In this document: positions 11,161 through 19,660 of the stretch, one piece after another | Numbering within the stretch: position 1 is the first letter of the stretch | Layout of the letters: every line of letters starts with the position of its first letter | DNA from: Penaeus vannamei | Lineage: Eukaryota; Arthropoda; Malacostraca; Decapoda; Penaeidae | DNA length: 20,000 bases | NCBI RefSeq assembly: GCF_042767895.1 | Contig: NC_091574.1 | Coordinates: 32,629,922 to 32,649,921, forward strand | Reading direction: 5' to 3' | Translations under genes and position numbers: made by a program | Notes under the pieces: model-generated | Seen by the model: the letters and a program-made list of their open reading frames with translations, nothing else | Told to the model about the DNA's origin: nothing | Databases searched by the model: none

Positions 11161-11460
11161 TTCCTCACGCCTGTCTCCCCGTCCCTTTCCCTATTTCCCC
11201 CAAATCCCCCCCTATTTCAGTCTCTGCCACCCCCCCCCCCCACCTTCTACAACCAGCCAATCCCCGGACACCCAGCCGTTCCTTCGAGCGAGTCTCCTCC
11301 CCGAACCTGAGGTCTCGCATGTGCTGTTGTACTCCTCCATCACGCAAGTCCATCGGCGTAGAAGTTGAAGGTTATCCCCCTCTCCCTTCCACCCCCCCAT
11401 ACACCTCCCCCCCATCCACAGCGACCCAACTCGCCCCCCTTCCGCATTCTTGCTAAGTTT
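11161..11460. other. C-rich sequence with complex core
   Basis: C-runs (11202-11209, 11229-11241, 11391-11397, 11408-11413) surround a complex CpG-bearing core at 11243-11370 that includes a CCAAT box (11257-11261). Overlapping frames on both strands are of ordinary amino-acid composition but short (62-100 residues). I recognise none. Confidence 0.45.
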
Positions 11461-12235
11461 GAGGGTCGGACAAGGTCACGAAGTTCATTTCCAGGCCATT
11501 ATTATACGTCTGAGGTACAGGTTGTGATAAACATTAGCGTTGGGAGGTATCAGTTTGTTTGTGTGTGTTTGCGGAATGATCGCAAACCGCTGTCAAAGAA
11601 TATAATTTGGGGGGAAAGTCATGAAACGCTGTCAGTTATTTTAATGGCTACTACCCTTCCCCGATGAAGCCGCGCTGAAATTATTAAAATACATTTATCC
11701 CTGTACTACCGTAGTTCAGAACTATGCAATTCCCTCAAAACGAGCATAACATAATTGGTTAAACGTCTGGGTCATTTAAGGCCGTTCATAAGACGATGTT
11801 CATAACCCTGTTGCTAACATGAAACACTGTTAACAGCGTTGCTAACATGAGCTATTATTCATAAAGCGGGGTCAGCGTGATACACTGTTCATTGCAGCGT
11901 TCCACGAGGCGGAAAAAATATTCATTATACTGTATCATGGATTTATGTTGCGTTTCTCGTGAGAGAGAGAGAGAAAAAAAAATACATTGATCAAAAGAAT
12001 AAAAAAAAAAGAACGAAGAAAATATTGACCAAGCAGCTTTTGAAGAGCAGCAAACAGCGAAGTCAGTCTGGAATTCAGAGAGTATTTTTGTTGTTTATTA
12101 AATCATTCGCCTGGCACTTAGACGCGTAAAATCCGGCCATTACTTTGCTTTCTTAGGAGGTTCTCGGTTTCCTTGATTGCACGGCTCTTGATACAAAAGC
12201 ATGATATTGCAAAGAGTTCAGAAAGAAGAGAGAGA
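11461..12235. other. Longest complex, non-repetitive stretch of the window
   Basis: About 775 bases with little simple repeat. A frame on + starting at 11365 and ending at 11667 (100 residues) covers its first 200 bases. Its second half has mixed composition, but its first third is Pro-rich C-tract translation. I recognise no family and give it low weight. The segment GTTGCTAACATGA occurs twice (11810-11822, 11838-11850). A loosely related AAAC-x-CTGT word recurs at about 11584, 11622, 11822 and 11881. Possible readings are a degenerate transposon remnant, a conserved non-coding element, or plain intergenic DNA. Confidence 0.45.
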
Positions 12236-12735
12236 GAGAAAAAAAAGAACTTGGAGGGGAAAGAGAGATGGAGAGAGAGACGATGGAAATAACAGGATAT
12301 ATGAAATACAATGAAAGATTAAGTGAAGGAGAGAGAGAGGAAAAAGAGAACTAGAAAGAATAAGGGCAAAGGAATAGAGAGAAAAAAAGAGAAACCGAAG
12401 GGGAATAAATGAAAAAGAAAACGACGATTGGAATAACAGGGAATAGGAAATACACAGAAAGAAAAAGGGAATGCACATCAAAGTAATAATAAGGAGGAAG
12501 AGTAAGCGCTGTAAAAGACGAAGAAGAAGAGGAGAGGTTGGAGAATAAGATGAAAAAAAGAATAAAGCTCTCTGGATACAGAAGAAATAAAGTCGAAGGG
12601 AAAAAAACGAACGAAAAAGGAAGTGGCATTGAGAGAAAGGAAAAAAAAAAACGACAGAAAGCAAACATTATAAGCAAACAACAGTCATTTTCTTTCGCTC
12701 GGGGAAAAGGAGGATAAATTCACTTCAATAAACAC
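12236..12735. repeat. Purine-rich low-complexity sequence
   Basis: GA/GAAA-rich + strand with frequent interruptions, so much of it is still unique. The - strand frames (Phe/Ser/Leu-rich, up to 148 residues) are the translated pyrimidine strand and look like membrane protein only by composition. At 12650-12750 it becomes A-rich and passes into the minisatellite. Confidence 0.75.
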
Positions 12736-13676
12736 GAACACAACCCTCAAAAACTAACTCCTAGATTCAACACCCGGAGCCTACACCCTGCCAACACTTA
12801 GAAGCAACATCCTGCCAACACCTGGAACCAACACCCTGGCAGCACCTAGAACCAACACCCTGGCAGCACCTAGAACCAACACCCTGCCAGCACCTGGAAC
12901 CAACACCCTGGCAGCACCTAGAACCAACACCCTGCCAACACCTAGAAGCAACATCCTGCCATCACTTAGAAGCAACATCCTGCCAACACCTGGAATATAA
13001 ACACTCTCAACACCTGGAACCCAAACCCTGCCAGCACCTGGAACCAACACCCTGCCAACACCTAGAGCCTACACCCTGCCAACACCTAGAATCAACACTC
13101 TACCAACACCTGGAACCCAAACCCTGCCAACACCTGGAACCCAAACCCTGCCAACACCTAGAACCTACACCCTGCCAACACCTAGAATCAACACTCTACC
13201 AACACCTGGAACCCAAACCCTGCCAACACTTAGATTCAACACCCTGCTAACACCTGGAACCCAAACCCTGCCAACACCTGGAACCCAAACCCTGCCAACA
13301 TCTGGAACCCAAACCCTGCCAACACCTAGAACTAACACCCTGCCAACACCTAGAACTAACACCCTGCCAACACCTAGAACTAACACCCTGCCAACACCTG
13401 AAACCCAAACCCTGCCAACACCTAGAACCTATATCCTGCCAACACCTAGAATCAACTCTGCGAATAGGACCAGCACCCTACCAACATTCAGGACCAACAC
13501 CCTGCCAACACGTGCAGACAACACCATGCCAACACTTAGAGCCAACACTCTGCCAACAACTGGAACCAACTCCAAGAATTAACACCCTGCCATCACCTGG
13601 AGCCAACACCTTAAAGCAACACCCTGCCAACACCTGGAACCAACACTCTGCCAACAACTGAAACCAACTCTAAAAC

Positions 13677-13883
13677 CAACACTCTGCCAACAACTGAAAC
13701 CAACTCCAAGAACCAACACCCTGCCAATACCGAGAATTAACACCCTGCCAACACCTGGAGCCAACACCTTGCCAACACCTAAAAGCAACACCCTGCCAAC
13801 ACCTGGAACCAACACTCTGCCAACAACTGAAACCAACTCCAAGAACCAACACCCTGCCAATACCGAGAATTAACACCCTGCCA
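13677..13883. repeat. Higher-order duplication inside the 24-bp array (133-bp step)
   Basis: A 74-base segment that includes the unusual words CAACAACTGAAACC and CCAATACCGAGAATT is present without change at 13677-13750 and 13810-13883. A related version with a short internal deletion lies just upstream (about 13560-13672). Several variant units have therefore been copied together as a block. Confidence 0.92.
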
Positions 13884-14824
13884 TCACCTGGAGCAACACC
13901 CTGCCAACACCTGGAGCAACACCCTGCCAACACCTGGAGCCAACACCCTGCCAACACGTGGAACCAACACCCTGCCAACACCTAGAAGCAACACTCTGCC
14001 AACACCTGGAAGCAACACCCTGCCAACACCTGAAACCAACACCCTGCCAACCACCCTGGAACGCCAATCAACCTGGAACCAACACCTAGATCCAAAACCC
14101 TGCCAACACTCAAAACTAACAACCTGCCATCACCTGAGACCTAGCACCTTACGAACCAACACTGCCTGCCAGTGCTCCAGAACCAACACCTGGAACCAGC
14201 ACCCTGCCAACACCTGGAACTAACACCCTGCCAACACGTGGAACCAAGCACCCTGCCAACACCTAGAAGCAACACTCTGCCAACACCTGGAACCAACACC
14301 CTGCCAACACCTGGAACCAACACCCTGCCAACACCTGGAACCAACACCTGGAACCAACACCCTGCCAACACCTGGAACCAACACCTGGAACCAACACCCT
14401 GCCAACACCGAAAACTAACAACCTGCCAACACTCAGAACCAACACCCTGCCAACACCCTACCAACAATCAGAACCAACTAGATCCAAAACCCTGCCAACA
14501 CTCAAAACCAGCACCATGCCAGCACTTAGAACCAACACCCTGCCAACACCTAGAACCAACACCCTGCCAACACCTAGAACCAGCACCCTGCCAACACCTG
14601 GAAACAACACCCTGCCAACACCTAGAACCAACACCCTGCCAACACCTGGAAACAACACCCTGCCAACACTTAGAACCATCACCCTGCTAACACCTAGAAC
14701 CATCACCCTGCCAACACCGAGAACCAACACCCTGCCAACACCTGGCACCATCACCCTGCCAACACCTGGAACCAGCACCCTGCCAACACCTGGAACCAAC
14801 ACCCTGCCAACACTTAGAACCAAT

Positions 14825-15260
14825 ACCCTGCCAACACCTCGAACCATCACCCTGCCAACGTCCAGAAACAACACCGAGAACCAACACCTGGAACCAACAC
14901 TCTGCCAACACCTGGAACCAACACCCTGCCAACACTTAGAACCAACACCAGTGACCATCACCCTGCCAACACCTGGAACCAGCACCCTGCCAACACCTAG
15001 AACCAACACCCTGCCAATACATGGAACCAACACCCTGCCAACACATAGAACCAACACCCTGCCAACACGTGGAACCAACACCCTGCCAACACGTGGAACC
15101 ACATCCTGCCAACACCTAGAAGCAACACCCTGCCAACACGTGGAACCAACACCCTGCTAACACCTGGAACAACACCCTACCAACAACTAAAACCATCACC
15201 CTGCCAACACCTCGAATCATCACCCTGCCAACGTCCAGAAACAACACCGAGAACCAACAC
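14825..15260. repeat. Long-range block duplication inside the 24-bp array (373-bp step)
   Basis: The 63-base segment 14825-14887, marked by CCAACGTCCAGAAACAACAC, recurs at 15198-15260 with a single C/T difference. A second rare marker, GTGACCATCACCCTGCC, occurs at 14951 and 15359 (408-bp step). A block of several hundred bases appears to have been duplicated and then modified by small indels. Confidence 0.85.
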
Positions 15261-15740
15261 CCTGCAGACACTCAGAACCAACACCTCGAACCAGCACCCT
15301 GCCAACACCTGGAACTAACACCCTGCCAACACTTAGAACCAACACCCTGCCAACGCCTGTGACCATCACCCTGCCAACACCTTGCCAACACCTGGAACCA
15401 TCACCCTGCCAACACCGAGAACCAACACCTGGAACCAGCACCCTGCCAACACCTAGAACCAACACCCTGCCAACACGTGGAACTAACACCCTGCCAACAC
15501 TTAGAACCAACACCCTGCCAACACCTATAACTAACACTATGCCAACACCTAGAACCAACACCCTGCCAACACCTAACACCATCACCCACTGTAGCACCTA
15601 GAAGCCATAACCCTGCCAACACTCAAAGTCAACACCCTGCCAATACCAGAACAATGCCAGCACTTAGAACCAACACCCTGCCAACACCTGGAACCAACAC
15701 CCTGCCAACACCTAGAACCATCACCTTGCCAACACCGAGA

Positions 15741-15860
15741 ACCGTCACCCTGCCAACACCTGGAACCAACACCCTGCCAACACCGAGAACCGTCACCCTG
15801 CCAACACCTGGAACCAACACCCTGCCAACACCGAGAACCGTCACCCTGCCAACACCTGGA
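15741..15860. repeat. 48-bp dimeric higher-order repeat
   Basis: Within the 24-bp array a two-unit pattern, one unit with ACCGTCACC and one with AACCAACACC plus CCGAGA, starts at 15741, 15789 and 15837. The first two copies are complete and identical; the third is truncated. It is a local dimer amplification. Confidence 0.92.
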
Positions 15861-16627
15861 ACCAACACCTAGAACTATCACCCTGCCAACACCTAGAACC
15901 ATCACCCTGTCAACACCCAGAACCTACACCCTGCCAACACCTAGAAGCACTCTGCCAACACCTAGAACCATCACCCTGCCGAGACTCAAAACCAACACCC
16001 TGCCAACACCTGGAACCTAATACCTTCTTTTGCCATCTTCTAGAACCAGCACCCTGCCAATACCTAGATCCAACACTATGCCAACACCTAGAACCATCAC
16101 CCTGCCAACACTCTGCCAACCCCTGGAACCATCAACTACCACTGCCATGCACTAGAACCAACACCTGGAAGCCATTAACTACAATACACCCTAGAACCAA
16201 CACGCCTGCGAGACCATCACCCTACCAACAGTGTTTGCTCTGCTCAACAATCCTGGAATCATCACCCTGCCAACACCCAGAACCAACACCCTGCCGAGAC
16301 TCATAACCAACACCCTCCCAACACCTGGAACCATCACCTACAACACCTAGAACCAACACCCTGTCAACGCTTAAGAACCAGTACACCTAGTCAAAACCTG
16401 GCACAATGCCATGACACCCTGCCATAGCACCTAGTACCAACACCCCTTGCGCCGATGACCCGCAACCAACACCCTCCCAACACCTGGAACCATCACCTAC
16501 AACACCCTGCCAACACCCAGAGCCAACCAAACCTCCATCCGAGAGACCAACCAACCCCCACGCTCCCTCGCTTCCAACACCCCGCTCCTCAACGCCGTTT
16601 CACCGACCGCCCCCTTCTTGGAGGACG

Positions 16628-16682
16628 AGGTCACGTGGTCAGCCCTTCACCCCTCGTCAAATGAGGTCATGAGACTAGGTCA
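16628..16682. promoter_or_regulatory. Three AGGTCA half-sites and an E-box
   Basis: AGGTCA, the established half-site of nuclear receptors, occurs in the same orientation at 16628-16633, 16664-16669 and 16677-16682. The last two are separated by seven bases. The first overlaps CACGTG (16632-16637), the canonical bHLH E-box. Three copies of a six-base word in 55 bases is more than expected, but no partner gene is visible. Confidence 0.25.
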
Positions 16683-16836
16683 TCTGTTCCCCCTCCCCCT
16701 ATCCCCCACCTTCACCCCCTCCCCCCTCATCCCCCCCTCATCCCCCCTTCCCCCACCTTCACCCCCGTTTCGGTGTCAGTGCCAATTAAGCCGCAGCGTC
16801 TACGGGGCTCTGTCGTTCCCCCGCTCGCGCCGTCGA

Positions 16837-16850
16837 CCGGAAGATGGCGC
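16837..16850 (+). promoter_or_regulatory. Candidate ETS/YY1-type composite (CCGGAAGATGGCGC)
   Basis: CCGGAAG matches the ETS core and AAGATGGCG matches the YY1 core; in animals the two often overlap at or just after transcription starts of housekeeping genes. The ATG within it opens only Met-Ala-Gln before a stop, so it is not a start codon of a useful frame. It lies at the edge of a CpG-bearing island, just before a G-rich repeat. Confidence 0.28.
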
Positions 16851-16860
16851 AATAGAGCCG

Positions 16861-17232
16861 GGGGGGGGGGTAAAGGGGAAAGGGTGGGGAGGAAGAGACG
16901 AGGTAAAGGGGGGAAAGGGGAAGGAAGGCGAGTTAAAGGAGGATAGGGGGGAAGGGCGGAGGAAGGAAAGGAGGGAAGGGGGGAATGGGGGAAGGAAGGA
17001 GGAAAGGGGAAAGGGGGAGGGGAAGGGAGTAAAAAAGGAAAAGGAGTAAAGAGGAAAAGGGGGAGGGAAAGACGAGCGGGAGAGGAGGCGCAGGGGAGGA
17101 AAGGGGGGATGGGGAAGGGCGGAGAGGAGGAGGGAAGGAAGAGGAAGGAAAGGGTGGAGGGATAAAGAGGAAAGGTGGGGGGGGAGGGGAGGGTAAAAGG
17201 GAAAGGGGAAAAGGGAGGGAAAGGGGGGTTGA
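16861..17232. repeat. G-rich polypurine tract
   Basis: GGGGA, GGAAGG and AAGGGG words with G-runs of up to ten (16860-16869) and almost no pyrimidine. Gly/Lys/Arg/Glu frames on + and Pro/Ser/Phe/Leu frames on - are artefacts. The many G-runs of three or more make G-quadruplex or triplex structures possible on the + strand. Confidence 0.93.
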
Positions 17233-17390
17233 AGAAATGACACTGGGGCGAATTATTTATTAATTTTGCTGTATTAATTTCTTGTGTACTTTTTTTGTGG
17301 GGGGCGTTATATTTTCACTGTGCATGATCAGATTTTTATGAAAATAGTGATAAGGCATTTTATCTTTTTATTATTTCATTCTTCCCTCTT
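17233..17390. other. AT-rich complex island
   Basis: About 160 bases of unique AT-rich DNA between a purine tract and a pyrimidine tract. No feature is recognised. Confidence 0.5.
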
Positions 17391-17737
17391 TCCCTCTTTT
17401 TTTTCTCTCATTTTGCTCTTTCCTTCCCTTCAATTTCGTCTGCTGATCGCAGTGTGATTTTATCGGCGATTACATCATGCACTTATTCCTCACTTTCTCT
17501 ATTCCTTTTTGTTCTATATTCGTATTTCCCTCCTTATATTTTTTCGTCTAGCAAACCCCTTCTTTTTTCTTTCTTTTTTTCATCCTCGTATTTCTCCCAT
17601 CTTTTTTGTTCCTATTTCTTTTCATTATTTTCTTTTTTTTCTACTTCCTCCCTTTTTCTTTCGTTTTCTCCCTTCTTCGTCCTCCTTCCTTTTCTCTTTC
17701 CTTTTCTCCCCTTCTTGTTCTCTCTTTGTCTCTGTCT
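17391..17737. repeat. Pyrimidine-rich low-complexity sequence
   Basis: T/C-rich with a small complex window at 17440-17490. The rest is made of TTTC, TTCC and T-run words. The Ser/Phe/Leu frames are artefacts. Confidence 0.75.
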
Positions 17738-17769
17738 CTGTCTGTCTGTCTGTCTGTCTGTCTGTCAAG

Positions 17770-17818
<49 letters not shown>

Positions 17819-18005
17819 AGACATTCTCTCTCTACTCTCTCTCTTCTCTTTCTCTCTCTCTCTGTTCTCTCTCTCTCGCTTCTCTCTGTCTCTGTCTGTC
17901 TCTCTCTCAAAGTCGTGAGTCTGCTCTCTCTCTCTCTCTTCTTCTTCTCTCTCTCTCTCTCTCAGCGACCTCTTCTTCTCTCTCTCTCCTCTCTCTCAAC
18001 TCTCT

Positions 18006-18067
<62 letters not shown>
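17738..18067. repeat. (CTGT)n-(CT)n compound microsatellite and CT cluster
   Basis: (CTGT)7 at about 17738-17766 adjoins (CT)n at 17770-17814 after a short AAGT interruption, and further CT runs follow with interruptions. The longest pure run is (CT)30 or so at about 18006-18066. The (CTGT)-(CT) order repeats the one at 4203-4273. Confidence 0.95.
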
Positions 18068-18068
<1 letters not shown>

Positions 18069-18888
18069 TCTCTCGCCGTCCCCGACATTCTTTCCATTTT
18101 CTCCTCTCTTCCTTTTAAAGTTTTTTCTCCCTCTTTAATTCTCCCTAATTCTTGTTTTCTCCCTTCGTCTAACTCCTCCCTCACTCTTTCCACTCTCTCC
18201 CTCTCCTTCCTCCCTGATTCATCCTATTCCTCCTTTCTTCCAGTTTCTTCTTTATTGTTTCTTCTCTACTTTTTGCTTTTTCCCTTTCTTTCCTTCCTTC
18301 CGCTCTCCTCTGCATTATCTACCATTCTTCTCTTACTTTACCCTTACTCACCCTCTATTCTTACCTCTTCGTTACTTATCTTCCATCTCTTCTTCCATCT
18401 CCTTTCTCCTTTTTCCTCTTTATTCTATTCCTTTCGTTCTATTTTCTCCCTATTTCTTAAATCTCATCCCTAATTATTTCCCTTTCTTGTGTCTTCTGGT
18501 TCCTCCTATATATTTTTTTCCATTTCCATTTCTATTTCTATTCTCCTTCATTCTTTTTTCTCTTCTGTTTCTTTCTATCCTTCTGTTTCCTCCTAATTTT
18601 TCCCCATTTCACCCTTCTTCTCCCTTCTCTCTCATTCTTCTCTTTACATTTTCTCCACCCATCACCCCCGATTTTTCTCATTTCTTTTCTTTTCTACTTT
18701 CTACTTTTTCATTAATTCCTCCATTTCCCATTTTCTCTCCCCCTTCCATACTTCTATTCCCCCTTTCTTCTCCCTTCGCTTTCCTTTTCCTCCCTTCCGA
18801 TCCATTATCCTATCTCCCCTTTCTATGTCTCCCTCCCTTCCCTTCTCCCTTAGTTTTCCCCCTTCCCCCCTTTCTCTCTATTTCCCCA
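18068..18888. repeat. Pyrimidine-rich sequence without clear period
   Basis: C/T-rich DNA made of TTCTCC, TCTTCC and TTTCC words with scattered A and few G. It has no exact repeat over about 20 bases that I can see. Leu/Ser/Phe/Pro frames cover it on +. It is probably the older, more eroded part of the minisatellite to its right. Confidence 0.7.
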
Positions 18889-19660
18889 TTATATTCCTTA
18901 AATTTCTCCCTTCTCAATTATTCTTCCTTCCGCTTCTTTCTTCTCCCTCATTCTTCCTTCGCTCCCTTTTTCCTACCTTCCTCCTGTATTCTTTAAATTT
19001 CTCCCTTCTCACATATTCTTCCTTTTCTTTCCTTTCCTTTGTATTCCTCTCATTTCTCCCTTCTACTTCCGTTTCTCCCTCTCTCCTACCTTCCGTCCTA
19101 TATTTCTTTAATTTCTCCCTTTCTCCTACCTCCATCTTGCATTCTCTCCTTGTCTCCCTTCTCCCTGTTCTTTTCTTTTTCCCTTTCTCCTTCTTCTTCC
19201 CTGTATTCTCTTGTTTTCTCCCTTCTTCTCCCTTTCTCCCTCATTCTTTTTTCTCTCCTTTTCTCTTACCTCCTCCTGTATTATCTCATTTTCCCTTCTC
19301 ATATATCCATTTCTCCCTTTCTCCTACCTCACTCCTTTTCTTTCTTCCTTTCTCCTATCTCCCCTTGTATTCTCTCATTTTCTCCCTTCTACTCCCTTCT
19401 TTCTCATTCATTTCTTTCTCCCTTTCTCCTACCTCTCTCTTGCATTCTTTCCTTTTCTTTTTTTTCTCCCTTATCCCTCATTCTTTTCCTTCTCTCTCTT
19501 TCTCCCCCCTGCATTCCCTCATTTCTCCCTTATTATTTAATCTTTCCTTTCTCTCTCATACCTCGCACCTACACTCTCTCATTTTCTCCCTTTTGCACAT
19601 ATAACCATTTCTCCCTTTCTCATATTTCCCCCTGCATTCTCTCATTTTCTCACTTCTCCC
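18889..19660. repeat. Degenerate ~65-bp minisatellite, about 12 copies
   Basis: A recurring landmark TGTATTCTCTCATTTTCTCC (with TGCATT, TATATT and CTTTAA variants) appears at 18889, 18985, 19040, 19098, 19138, 19202, 19277, 19366, 19441, 19510, 19570 and 19633, with steps of 40-96 bases, mostly 55-75. Between landmarks lie CCCTTTCTCCTACCTC words. The array is hidden in a general pyrimidine background and is easily missed. The 259-residue Ser/Leu/Phe/Pro frame at 18825-19604 is its translation and not a plausible protein. Confidence 0.75.

Larger units (their letters stand above)
12752..16530. repeat. Large minisatellite, 24-bp unit, about 155 copies
   Basis: The dominant feature of the window. 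The consensus unit is 24 bp, with the core CCCTGCCAACACCTGGAACC followed by AACA. It is read most cleanly at 14281-14400 and 14520-14870. Variation is concentrated at a few sites: CTGG alternates with CTAG, TTAG, CGAG and GTGG, and AACCAACA alternates with AACCATCA, AAGCAACA, ACCCAAAC and AACCAGCA. The + strand is C/A-rich with little G, so the - strand is G/T-rich. Period 24 equals eight codons, which keeps frames open on both strands with octapeptide repeats such as Thr-Pro-Gly-Thr-Asn-Thr-Leu-Pro (+) and Val-Leu-Val-Pro-Gly-Val-Gly-Arg (-). Frames break at indels every few hundred bases and no splice or start context supports translation. Right of about 16100 the units lose phase and decay. 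Confidence 0.97.
16531..16862. other. CpG-bearing complex island with promoter-like motifs
   Basis: About 330 bases between the minisatellite and a G-rich purine tract. The left part (16531-16685) and right part (16765-16862) are CpG-bearing and unique; the middle (16686-16764) is C-rich. The clustered AGGTCA, CACGTG and CCGGAAGATGGCGC words are described separately. No open frame of note runs through it. It could be a promoter or 5' untranslated region, but this is inference. Confidence 0.35.

Noticed and set aside
12218..12681. - strand frames of 67-148 residues that look like membrane segments
   Set aside because: Three phases overlap over a purine-rich tract. The Phe/Leu/Ser bias is compositional.
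12752..16530. CRISPR-like array (regular repeats over several kb)
   Set aside because: The 24-bp units abut directly with no unique spacers. The sequence is eukaryotic in style and no cas genes are present.
18487..19604. Ser/Leu/Phe/Pro frames of 169 and 259 residues
   Set aside because: They are translations of the pyrimidine-rich minisatellite background. Overlapping phases are open and no domain is visible.
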